64,000 nt of DNA from Pelecanus crispus (Eukaryota > Chordata > Aves > Pelecaniformes > Pelecanidae). Shown one piece after another: positions 1 through 10,345 of the stretch. The stretch is taken from positions 17,559,606 through 17,623,605 of the forward strand of contig NC_134643.1 in NCBI RefSeq assembly GCF_030463565.1, written 5' to 3'. Made by a program: the position numbers and the translations under genes. The notes under the pieces are model-generated. The model saw only the letters and a list, made by a program, of their open reading frames with translations, searched no databases and had not been told where the DNA came from. The stretch's first letter is position 1. Each line of letters begins with the position of its first letter.

Positions 1-330
1 TCTTTCCCCTGGACCGTCACCTCCCTGTCTCCCCAAGACCTTCAGTTCTAGACCTTGGTCAGAGGACAGTGGTGTCCACTGCAGAGTCCTGGCTCAGGGC
101 CTCAGAGCTCAAGTGCAACTTTATTTATTAACACAGTGGTAATCACTGAGTTCAGCATCACACTGAGTTTGCTGGGTCCATGTGGCCACCTTGAGCTAGC
201 TCTCCTGCTTGGCCACTTCTGAGACAGCAACAAAGCACTGTAGAGAGGCGGTCCTTGTACTGAACCCCCCTGTATGCTGGAGCTTTGCCAACGGGGAGAA
301 GACACCCTATATAAGTTCCCTAACACATTC
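1..330 (-). repeat. Possible LTR-like repeat remnant, cut by window edge
   Basis: Read on the minus strand, this piece has a TATA-like motif (TTATATAG, plus-strand complement near 308-316). About 180 bases further on it has a double poly(A) signal (AATAAATAAAG, plus-strand complement near 119-130). That spacing resembles the U3-R-U5 layout of a retroviral LTR. No second copy occurs in the window and neither end was identified, so the family is unknown. It could also be unique DNA with chance motifs. Confidence 0.25.
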
Positions 331-1365
331 TCCAGAGGCTTTTAGAGGCCTCTCCCCATGTGCTCCATAATAGCCAACATCATTCCTTATTTAGGCAGTT
401 TACACCAGTGTGCTGGGGATTAGCACTTATTTTTAGTGCGAATGCCTGAAATAAGCAGTCTAAGCACAGCCCTAAGTTACAAATACTGTGATCTAGCTTC
501 TGCTCTCCTCCTACCATGCATCATTGAAATAACATAAGCTAATTTATGCAAAAGGTTCCATCATGGGTTTCTCCTTGGCATATTTTTAAAAAGTCATGAT
601 TGCATAGCAATTCATCATTTCCTGAGCAGTGTAATTCATCTTTATTTCCTTAACAACTTTGATCACATAACAAATGCAATGATTCCTCTTCATTGCTTGT
701 ATGGGAAATTACTGTCGCTGGTGAACCAAATGAATTTGTTTAACGACTTTATATGTCCTTTTGATACACCCTAAATATGGGATATATAGTAAATAAGAAG
801 CATAACAAACAAGGCTCTTGGGCATACAGTGTTCCTTCAGTGTCCTTAAAGCTGGGACATACATAGCAGAGATTTCTAGCAGGAGCTGTGGAGATGTGGG
901 ACATAAAACAGGGGCAAAATATCTGGTTGCTGATGTTTGTGGAAGATGCTAACAGTTTAAAGCAGTTAGTTGTGGATGTTAATTAAATCTGCCTTAAGGT
1001 CACTAATTGAATCTCCATATCTGGATTTTGGCTTTGCATATGCCACTGTACCCTGTAAATGGGTATAAGAACCAAATTTGCATTGATTGCAAGTAGAAAA
1101 AACATGCCCAAGAAGATTCCAAATAAATGTTGTAAATGTTATTTTCTTTCTTACTTTGTTAGTTTAGAATGATACATGAAACCTTTCTTACGTGAAAATT
1201 AACGTGACTGTTGTTTTTCCTTTACTGTCTCAGACTTTAATGTCTACCTTGGAAGACATTCTATATGTTCATTGACAAAGATGAGACCACAACAGTAACA
1301 GTATGCAGTAAGTCACCTCCAAAGAGTTGTCCTGGTCCTAAAATTTTCTCTGTGGCCTTTTCCAG
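331..1365. other. Non-coding stretch upstream of the GH31 exon, probably intron
   Basis: The stretch is AT-rich with stops in all frames. If the GH31 reading at 1366-1524 is right, this is intron on the plus strand. I looked for the preceding exon, which should encode the catalytic-domain C-terminal edge with a WDDG-type motif, and did not find it. A short piece at 1234-1308 is bounded by AG and GTAAGT but has stops in every frame. Confidence 0.5.
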
Positions 1366-1524
1366 GAAAACCTGAAGACAGAAATACTTAAAAATGGCTA
1401 CCGAGGGGCTGACAATCTGAAGTACAACAAAATTACGATTCTTGGCCTGAAACTGAGACCTCATGCTGTTGCTCTGAATGGAACACCCATCCATGGAGAT
1501 GCTTTCTCTTATGAGCTGAGTGGG
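1366..1524 (+). CDS. Penultimate coding exon of a GH31 alpha-glucosidase (GAA/maltase type)
   Basis: The 159-nt exon (53 codons, phase 0 at both ends) is bounded by a good acceptor (ccttttccag) and a donor (GTAAGA). Residues include YNKITILGLKLRP, then VALNG and FSYE. This pattern matches the C-terminal beta-sandwich of family 31 glycoside hydrolases such as lysosomal acid alpha-glucosidase (known pattern: K[IV]TVLG, then a V-x-x-NG turn, then F-x-Y). The family hydrolyses alpha-1,4-glucosidic bonds of glycogen or maltose. The catalytic residues lie in earlier exons outside the window. It splices in frame to the terminal exon at 4488. Whether it is GAA itself, a bird GAA paralogue or an intestinal maltase relative cannot be settled from the tail, so no symbol is given. 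Confidence 0.72.
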
Positions 1525-1664
1525 GTAAGAGCTACACTGAGCAATTATGAAAAAACCTTAGGGAAAGGGGGATAGTCAATGAGTAACAGGAACAGTTTGT
1601 CATCCATACCCCTTCACATTTCCAAGTATAAGGAGAAACCAATTATTGATCCAACAGTCTGAGC

Positions 1665-1697
<33 letters not shown>

Positions 1698-4487
1698 GAG
1701 GGGGGGGGGGGGAGGGAGGGAGGGAGGGAGGGAGAAGCAACAGCAAAAGCTTTTTAAGGAAACTTTAATCTTTGCTATTACACGTACACTCGCTCGCTCT
1801 CTCTCATTTAGTGTCTGCCACTTACACAAGTTTTCAAACTAATGAAATAATGACAAGAAGATAATAGCTCCACAAACTGGGAGAAATGTTAGCAGTTTTA
1901 AGGGCATTATTATCATCCTGATAAAATGAGAAAACCTCTCAAAGTTATATATCAGCTGCTGAAAAGAAGTAGCGGAGGTATTTTCTTACAACTACTTAGT
2001 GTCCAAAAATGATTACAGCGTAGCTGGCTCTAATGAGTGTCTCCCTATCTTCAGAGGAGGGAAAGGTGAATCTCTGCTGTACATTTGTTCCTAAGAAACT
2101 ATCACTACAGTGAGACAAGTTACAGTCTCAGCGTCTTAAAGTGTCCAACCTTAGTGTCCCAGATAAAAATGCATGACTTGCTTGTGCAGTGGTCCTCCTC
2201 TAGCACCAACAAGGAGACATCCCAGAGGGGACAGACTGAACACCCTTAATGAACAGCTGTGATAGCCTCTGTGGTCCCAACTTCCTTTTCCACAGGAGAA
2301 TAGACCAAAGGAGCAACACTGAGTAAACTTCCCTTGCTCTGGTCAGTTGTCCCGTATCTGTCACCAGCCACCAAGCTGAAGTGGGTTGTGCACACTTTGT
2401 ATGAGATGCGGTACTCACATCTCAGCACTGGTCTGCATCCAGGGATCTCCCAGTACTAACACTATGAGATGCCACTAAGTCATCATTCAATCAAAGGTAG
2501 CTGAGGTAACAAGCAATGGATATCACATCTTATGTTACTCTACCCACTTAGCTTAATGGTTTAAGTTCATTTGTAACCAAAGTGTGATCCCCATTATACG
2601 CACCTGGTTCTAACATTTATTTTATTGAAGGAATCTGTAAAGGAAGAAAATTGCTGAGAATAAATTTCTGCCTTGGAGAATCGTAAAAAACTCACTTTCA
2701 GAGATGATGTCGTAAATAAGTGTAATCAGTATTGCCTCAAGGGAAGAAATTGTTTAACAGCCAAACTGTGTCTAAGCAAGCTGAAAGCGACATAAATGTG
2801 GCAGGGTAAAGAAAACATTCCATTGAGATGTGCTTGAAGGCACCAATCACAGATATCCAGAAGATAACTGCATACTAACAGCATCACATAAAAAAGCTGA
2901 TTAAGAAAGACTAAAAGCTTGTCACAAAAGTATCATTTAAAATTTGATTTAAGTGCAAAAGATTATCTTGGTGACTTAAGAACTACTTCAAATAACAGAG
3001 AAAAAAATGCCAAGCTGCTGTAGTAGGAAAGGTCCAAAACTGCACAAAATTTACATTATTTAAATCAGACAGTAACCTAAACAAGCTAAATATATTCCTC
3101 TTACAATTCTAAGAGATTCAGTCAAACCTCTCCCACCGTCCCTGTACAGATGTTGTAATGCCATTACCTATAATCCTTTCATGTTTGAGTCTCTATTAAA
3201 AAAAAAAAAAAAAGCACTAGCAGCTTGGGTTTAGATCTTGAAAACTTACAATCCATGTAATTAAAAACATAACAAAATAACAAAACAAAATTTACCACTT
3301 TCTCACAGGCTTAATGAGATTGCATACTGTATAATAGTTTAAGAAGCACAATTGTACTGTTCAAACTGTACAAACTGTACTGTTTGAAGGGATTTAGTAG
3401 AAAGTAACTTCTACTGTATTGCTTTTGCTTTACAGAAAGCAAATTTGCCTAAAAGCAGTGCTTAAGTGCATAATTGAGCCATAGTTATTTGTATATAAAT
3501 AGAAGTAATTTGCTTAGTAATAAGCCACTTCTTTCTCTCCGATTCCTGCAGTGCTACCCTGATCTGACATTTGTAATACCACAGAATCTTCCTATTATTA
3601 GGAGTCTCTATCTTTTTCTTTCCCCCTGGAGTACCATACCCTAAAAGCAACAGGAACTGTATTGTAACTGCAGCAGGGATGCACTTCTGTTGACCAGGCT
3701 TGTGCTGACAACAAAATGACCTGGGCATAGGAAGGTTTTCCTTTTTCTTCCACTTGCATCCTCTGCTGGGGAGCGCCGGGAGGTTCCCACTGTCTGTAGT
3801 TCCCAATGTCCATGCAGTAGTGCAATCTGGAGCAGCCTTTCTGGCTGCCTGTCACTTTTCGGTTAGCGTTTGGATGGGGTTGCGGTATTTTTGTCTGGAT
3901 CTGGCCCTGTAATTGAATAAAAGGCAAATCATTCAAGAAGTGGACTTCCTACTTAACAAGTAGTGGTAGAGAACTGTTTCTGATGAAAGATGAAAACATT
4001 ACATACTTTGCAGAAGGGATCTAAGCGTAGACCGTTAGAGTGAAGTCAACATGAATTTGTGGGTGGGCAAAGAAATAGCTAAAACGTGTGAATGGATATC
4101 ATGCATTTTTAAGAGATTATCAATTCTGAAACCTAAAGATAAAACTGCTAAACTACTGAAAATGGAAATTATGAGAGTAGCATAAAATACACCAAATTTA
4201 ACTTTGAACACAGAGAGAGCAGGACAGGTATTGTATTTACAATTTCATATTTAATTCATGTTATTAATTAATTTTAAACAGTTCCTGAATTTCTAAAAGG
4301 GATGTTGAATTGGATACAGCAGTAGAAAGATGCATACTGCCATCAAGTCAGTCTTGCCTACTAGATGAGGTTAAGGCAATCATGAAGGTCTAAGCTCAAG
4401 TTTCCCTCCTCCTTCTCTGTTTTGAGATGGTCTTTTTTAAGTTAACATAAAATGGTTCATTATTTTTGTGTCATTTTTTTTTCACAG
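1525..4487 (+). other. Last intron of the GH31 gene
   Basis: The intron runs from GTAAGA to a strong polypyrimidine acceptor (tttttttttcacag). It contains the poly-G tract described separately and an A16 run at 3198-3213. An unrecognised minus-strand open stretch lies around 3598-3906. I see no other gene. Confidence 0.65.
1670..1733. repeat. Poly-G / (GGGA)n simple repeat
   Basis: Sixty-four bases of the plus strand are only G and A. A 25-base G run is followed by GGGA units and a second G block. The tract has many runs of three or more G and could form G-quadruplexes. It lies 146 bases inside the last intron of the GH31 gene. Tracts like this are prone to length errors in assemblies, so the exact length is uncertain. 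Confidence 0.95.
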
Positions 4488-4547
4488 AAACTCACTATAT
4501 GGATTTCTGCCCCACTTACTCAGGAACTCAACATTATGATTTACTAG
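4488..4547 (+). CDS. Terminal coding exon of the GH31 alpha-glucosidase
   Basis: After the acceptor at 4481-4487 the frame reads KLTIWISAPLTQELNIMIY and stops at TAG (4545-4547), giving 19 codons plus stop. In acid alpha-glucosidase the last strand follows the F-x-Y motif with the pattern [KV]LxI...SxxLxxxFxxxW, and this tail follows that spacing closely. The phase (0) matches the exon ending at 1524. The usual C-terminal tryptophan is replaced by tyrosine, a small departure. A longer open stretch over this place (4466-4711) is in another frame and is not the gene. Confidence 0.7.
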   Translation, partial: KLTIWISAPLTQELNIMIY

Positions 4548-4735
4548 AATGGTCAGAAAACGCTCGCATAATTCAGCATCCTTGGTCCTCAGATATTGAT
4601 CTCACTTTGATTTTAATGTTAAAAATACATTTAGCCATTAAAACATTGCTTATGTACTTTATGGCTGTTCTTTTCCTATGTAGTATTTGTAACTCAGTAT
4701 TCTTCAAATAAAATTTGCAATAGTAGTTAAGGAAT
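4548..4735 (+). other. 3' UTR and poly(A) signal of the GH31 gene
   Basis: AT-rich sequence follows the stop codon, with a canonical AATAAA at 4707-4712. Cleavage is expected shortly after, near 4725-4735. The short UTR and well-placed signal support a real transcript end rather than a chance exon match. Confidence 0.55.
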
Positions 4736-7700
4736 ATTACCATAAACTAATGTGTGTTCAAAATAGCATAGAAGAAATCATCCTGAAAGTTCTCGCACCA
4801 CACATGGAAATAATACTTGGAAATGTTCTCAGTGGGACCATATTCTGGACAACATACACTGGGGTGTTTTTTTTCCCAAAACTATGGTGGGGAAAAAAAA
4901 AAAAAGGAACAACCAGGTAGTCGGCTTAACTCAGCCCTTTTCTGGGGCAGGCAACGTGTGTTTGCCAGGAGAATGCGTGGGAAGCACAGCTAAACAGTTG
5001 GGGATACCTGGATCTACTTTGTACTCCAGCTATTTCTGGCTGCAGAATGATCTCCCAAGACCATAAGAAGCTCCAGCTTGTGGAAATGGCTCAAAAGAGT
5101 CACAGTTATTTTAATAATATAATACATAATCAGCCATTAATACAATATATAATACATAGCATATATAACACAATAAATATTAATACAATATTATATGAAA
5201 GAGTATATAATCAGCTGGTATAAATCAGCCAATAGTTCCAGACTACAAGCTCTATAACTGTAGTGATCACTTGCTTTTGTCTCCTTTTCCATGTTCCTGA
5301 ACTGGAATAAACACAGCCCAGGCACGTCTTGGGATCCAGCAACCATAGAGAGAATTTGTTGAAAACTTGGAGGATTTCTTTTGAGAATCTGGTTCTCTCT
5401 GGAGACTTTTCCCAATGTTAGAGTAGCTCTTACCGCACCAGATGGTTGGTGCCCTTAAATGTACACCGTGACTTCTGACAGGAGGGACCCACATCACGGC
5501 AGGGTCACAGCTTCACTAACTCAGCTGTTCCCACACTTTTACTCTAAGCTAAAAAACTCTTTTTACCTTTGTTGATATTTATGAATATTTATTCATGAGA
5601 AACCTGAGTCACAATTTGCAACCACAAGAGCTTTGACTGCAAACAGATACTCCAGTAAGGACATTGGGAAGGGACTGTGATCCATTTTAGGCTGCTACAC
5701 CAGCTCTCCCTTCCCCAGCCGTGAAATTCCCCCCAGAACATCACAGGTGTGTTAAGCTTCACCTTAAGCTCCTTAAGGTGCTCGTGACTCTTCCTAGTCC
5801 TGTCTCCCACCATAACAAAAATGCATGGAAAATCCTACTCATGGCAGAAATGCTGTGTCTGTTCCCAGCAGATTAATTCTGTTTCCAAGGCTCTGCAGGG
5901 AAAGACCTAAGCCACATTCTACTCCTGCAAAAAGCTCCCCAACAAAACTTCCGCATGGGAAACTGCTCCTGATGTACAGGCACAAGTGCAAGTGCAGTGC
6001 GTTTTAACAAGAATGTCTGATTTTCACAATGTTCCGTTCTAGACCACGCAATGATAAGGATTTCATCCAGGTGTGTTTACATGATCACATTTCTGAATTA
6101 TCCAGGGGACACAACACAGCAGTGAATTTCTCCAGTTTATGCCAGCTGAAGGAAGACAACCACAATTCTGCCTGGCTGCTAAAGGTTGCTTCCTCAAAGC
6201 GAGATGGGTCTTGCAGAGAAACCTGCATCTGACCAGAGCTTTTGCTGGCTGCAAGGTCTGCTGTGAAATATGGCTACTCTGCACAGCATGGAGAAAGCAA
6301 GTTGCTCATCAGCTCTTTCATGGGAAGAGGCTGAAGAAGATAACTGCAAAAAGGTGTAGCTGAAGATGATGAGGAAGGGCTGAGGAAGAGCAGAATATGG
6401 GCAGTGGGGTGAAAGCTGAGCTAAGGTGGTGGATGTAACAACCATCCTCCCTGCACAGGAGTATAGCACAAAATTCGACTCCTTGATAGAATAAACACTA
6501 AAAAGGATGCTCCTCTGAGTCTGTGGACTGGCGACTAAGGACTTTGTGCGAAGGAAGATGTCAGCATGGTTTGTCAGAGCTGTGTGTATTTGGGAGACGG
6601 AAAAGCAGGAGAACCTCTGTCAGAGCAGATACCAGGGGCAGACAGCCAGAAAGAGCAGGACTTGTGGTATAAATCTGAGGAACAGCAGAGACCCAGAGGA
6701 CGTGTCTGTACTGTGTGTCACAGCTCTCTGCCAGAGAGCTCAGAGTGGGGCCAAACCAGCCGGAGGCTCCAGCTGGCACAGGAGGTGCCGGCCCAGCTGC
6801 CACTGGCCATGTGCACGTTGTCTCGGGGCTCAGCCACCCTGGCAGTCGTCCTTTCGTGCCGCCTGTGTGAGCCTCGTGGCTGCTCACCCCGTGCATGTTG
6901 CAGACATAACCAGAGAAAGCTACTGGATAGCCCGACAACATGGGACGGATGGGGACAGCTAAAGCAGACCAGTCCTGTGCAGAATCCAACCTCTCCCATG
7001 TGGTCTTTGCAAAGATGGCATCAAAGAGGTATCTGCTTTCAGTTTTCCCCCCAAAGTGAGGATGTTAGCTCCTCACCATGGCAAAAGAGCAAAGAGAGAG
7101 ATAAATCTGAGCACCGAGGCAGAGAAAGCAGATTTGAAAACAACCTGGCTGGGAGTGGGGGGGCAAGATGATCTGGTTTGGTTTTAGGGGGGGCTAGGAT
7201 TTTTTTGTGTGGAGTGTTTGTCTCTAATCTGCCTTCCAGTGTGGGTAAAAGCAGGAGTGGGACATGAGAGAGGAGGTGGTAAATTTGCTTAAAAATGGTG
7301 AAAGAGACTGGTGCAGAAGTTGGAGCATGGATGTGGCTGGAGAGCAGGGGGGATGTCACCTTGGCTGGATAACCATGTGGAGCCAGCCAGTGCTCACTGT
7401 TTTTCTGTGAAATCAGTGTCTAACCTCACAATTTCATATGTATCTTAATAAAATAAGAGCAGAAAAATACATTCCTACTGGCATCGATATGCCGTTCAGG
7501 CTTGTATTACAACCTGGATTTTATTCCTTTCTTGTTATCTTGCTCCTTGTAGCTTCAGTGAACACAACAGCAAATCACTAGTCGGTAATACATCCGCCTT
7601 GGGCTCTGATTTCACACGTTTATTTTGTAGACGTAAGCAAGACAGCCCTTGGTCGGCATTTGTATTAGGGACATCAAAGAAAACTGGAGTGTGTGTGTGT

Positions 7701-8413
7701 GTACCTGGCTATTTATCCCCTCTGAGCACTGAGCTGCAGGTGTATTTTTAGCTCTTTCACACTTTTTTGACGTTCTGGTTGCACTGCTTGTTCTTTCCCA
7801 TCCCAACACTTCCTTTCTTTTTTGCTTTTGAGAAAAGGATAAAGACTTTGACAAAAAATACAGAATGGTTATAAGTGATACAAACTCAATCCAAGAATCT
7901 ACAGCCAAATATTTTACTGTCTTTTAAGATTAGATTAGATTAAACATGAACTTCCCCAAGTGTTGGCATGGATTAAATTTATTACATATACAGATCTTCA
8001 GTTGAGAGAGGACTTCTCAGACACAGATTTAAAGTGTCCATAATCAGTTGCTTTCTCCAGCCTGCCTTTGTTAGCCATAAAACCCACCAGCTGAGTCCTT
8101 CCAAACCTGAAGGAGTTGAAATGTAAAGGGAAAAATTTTACTTTGCATTTCAAAACCCAGTTAATTCTAGGCTCCTGCCTTACAAAGCCATGAAGGGAAC
8201 ACAGAAAATCACTAGCCAATGTACACTGACCACTAAGAATATGCCATTAGGCTTCACCTCTGCAGAGAAAGAAAAAGTAAACATTCTCCATACTAGTTCC
8301 ATGTACACTTTGATTATTTTTTATCTAAAATGGGTGATTTTAGGTTTAATCTCAAGGGATCCTGCTGCCCATTTTTGCAAAAGGTTTATGCTGATTGTGT
8401 ATAACATGAAAAG
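4736..8413. other. Intergenic stretch, no recognisable gene
   Basis: It includes a very AT-rich block (about 5100-5215, TAATACA/TATATAA-like). Around 6546-7359 several frames on both strands stay open, the longest 201 codons at 6566-7171. Its product matches no family I know, has no domain signature, and overlaps equally long frames on the other strand, so I do not call it a gene. A short (GT)n lies near 7689-7702. Confidence 0.5.
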
Positions 8414-8418
8414 ATGGT

Positions 8419-9546
8419 TGTGGTGGGTTGACCCTGGTTGGATGCCAGGTGCCCACCAAAGCCACTCTGTCGCTGCCGTCCTCAACTGGACAAGGGAGAG
8501 AAAGTAGAAGAACAAAAAGCTTGTGTGTTGAGGTAAGGGCAGGGAGAGATCAATCACCAATTACCGCCATGGGCAAAACAGACTCGACTTGGGGAAATCA
8601 GTTTAATTTATTATCAGTCAAATCAGAGTAGGGTAATGAGAAAAAAACCCTAAATCTTAAAACACCTTCCCCCCACCCCTCCCTTCTTCCCGGGCTCAAC
8701 TTCACTCCCGATTTTCTCTACCTCCTCTCTCCAAGCGGTGCAGGGGGACAGGGAATGGGGGTTGCGGTCAGTTCATCATGCGTTGTCTCTGCTGCTCCTT
8801 CCTCCTCAGGGGAGGACTCCTCACACTCTTCCCCTGCTCCAGCGTGGGGTCCCTCCCATGGGAGACAGTCCTCCATGAACTTCTCCAACATGGGTCCTTC
8901 CCATGGGCTGCAGTTCTTCATGAACTGCTCCAGCATGGGTCCCTTCCATGGGGTGCAGTCCTTCAGGAGCAGACTGCTCCAGCGTGGGTCCCCCACGGGG
9001 TCACAAATCCTGCCAGCAAACCTGCTCCAGCCTGGGCTCCTCTCTCCACGGGGCCACAGCTCCTGCCAGGAGCCTGCTCCAGCGTGGGCTTCCCACGGGG
9101 TCAGAGCCTCCTTCAGGCACATCCCCCTGCTCCGGCGTGGGGTCCTCCCCGGGCTGCAGGTGGAGATCTGCTCCCCCGTGGAGCTCCATGGGTGCAGGGG
9201 CACAGCTGCCTCACCAGGGGCTGCACCAGGGGCTGCAGGGGAATCTCTGCTCCGGTGCCTGGAGCACCTCCTGCCCTCCTTCTGCACTGACCTTGGTGTC
9301 TGCAGGGCTGTTCCTCTCACATATTCTCACTCCTTTCTCTGGCGGCTGTTGTGCAGCTGTTTTTTCCCCCTTCTGAAATACGTTATCCCAGAGGCGCTAC
9401 CACCATCGCTGATGGGCTCAGCCTTGGCCAGTGGTGGGTCCATCTTGCAGCTGGCTGGCATTGGCTCTATTGGACACAGGGGAAACTTCTAGCAGCTTCT
9501 CACAGAAGCCACCCCTGTAGCTCCCCTGCTATGCAAACCCAATACA
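8419..9546 (-). mobile_element. Solo LTR of an endogenous retrovirus (family A), minus orientation
   Basis: This 1128-base element begins TGTGGTGGGTTGACCC and ends GGGTTTGCATAGCA when read inward from each end, with TG...CA termini. It is flanked by ATGGT (8414-8418) and GTGGT (9547-9551), a 5-bp duplication with one mismatch. The element at 41851-42994 is the same family in the opposite orientation. Compared with that copy, this one lacks about 14 bases near its 5' end (plus-strand 9530 area). The middle (about 8835-9275) is a series of diverged units of roughly 45-55 bases, each starting CTGCTCCAGCGTGGG. It contains no gag, pol or env, so it is a solo LTR. The 5-bp duplication suggests ERVL-type (class III) integration. 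Confidence 0.88.
8835..9275. repeat. Diverged tandem units inside the family A LTR
   Basis: About eight or nine imperfect units carry CTGCTCCAGCGTGGG, then CCCACGGGG or a variant, spaced roughly 45-55 bases apart. The same array is present in reverse complement at about 42120-42560 in the second copy. Its GC-rich, stop-poor sequence keeps several frames open on both strands (up to 245 codons), which explains the long overlapping open frames here without any protein-coding role. Confidence 0.8.
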
Positions 9547-9551
9547 GTGGT

Positions 9552-9699
9552 GGTAGCCTGAATCAGTTACACTGAGAAAAGAGGCACAAATTCAATGAAG
9601 GGGACAAGGACAGAGGGCTCTGCTATGCTCAGTAAGCTGGCCACAAAAATCACATACGGCCCAATGTAGTACTGTATGTCTTGGAAGAATAGACAAAAG
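9552..9699. other. Short spacer after the LTR
   Basis: Nothing recognised. It could belong to the old CR1 copy that continues after it. Confidence 0.3.
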
Positions 9700-10345
9700 A
9701 AGATGGGACAGTGTTGGAGCAAAGGGACGCTGGAGGAGGTTTGGGGCCCTGTTGGATGACTGCCTGAGCGTGAGTTCCCAATGCCAGTCTTAATGAAAAA
9801 AAGAGGTAGAGCAATCTCAGATATACAGACAAATAAAGGCAGATGTTATAATTCACCTTTTTGTTATACTGGTACCACCCTGCTGGAAAACTGTGTCCCA
9901 TTCTGGTGTCAGAAATTTGTGGAATATACTGAAAAAAATAGTTTGATATACAGAAAAAAGTCACAAGAATGTCTGAAGGACTAGAAAAACACATCTTCCA
10001 GTGAAAGCACCAAAAAGCTCAACCTGCCTTTAATGGCCAAGAGAAGTCTCAGTCCCATGGGAGTCTCAGTGTAATTATGGGGGCAGAAATCTGGTGGCAG
10101 AAAGTAAGATTCAGTGGCTGTTAATGAAACTAGACAAATTCAAAAGCTGATATTTTAACTCTTGGAACAGCTTGCCAAGAGCTGTGATGAATTCTCCTCT
10201 AGTAGAAATTTTAAAGTGAGAACTGAACACTTTTCTGAAAGAAATGCTCTTGCTCCATAACTCAGGAATTTTTTGGAACTCCATCATTAGCCTGTGTCAT
10301 ACCAGCTGATCACAGCAGTCCCTCTTGGGTTTGCAATTATGAATA
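9700..10345 (+). mobile_element. Degraded CR1/L2-like LINE 3' fragment
   Basis: Broken translations resemble the C-terminal part of CR1-type ORF2. One stretch (about 9870-9984) reads LLENCVPFWCQKFVEY, like the L-E-Y-C-V-Q-F-W block of CR1. Near 10170 come words like 'LEQLAKSCDEFSSS', corresponding to W-N-x-L-P-x-x-V-x-x-S-P. Frameshifts and stops separate them. The copy is old and the boundaries are approximate. Confidence 0.5.

Noticed and set aside
1234-1308. AG...GTAAGT segment just before the GH31 exon, considered as another coding exon
   Set aside because: All three frames contain stops and none resembles a GH31 sequence.
4466-4711. 81-codon plus-strand frame
   Set aside because: It overlaps the GH31 terminal exon and 3' UTR in a different frame and has no similarity to anything known.
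6566-7171. 201-codon open frame on the plus strand, with a 138-codon frame in another phase and long minus-strand frames
   Set aside because: No domain or family resemblance, no promoter or splice context, and open frames on both strands at once, as expected from local composition. A real gene is not excluded but cannot be supported.
8718-9492. Overlapping frames of 142-245 codons on both strands
   Set aside because: They lie inside a solo LTR and come from its stop-poor tandem units. The reverse-orientation copy at 42 kb shows the same effect.
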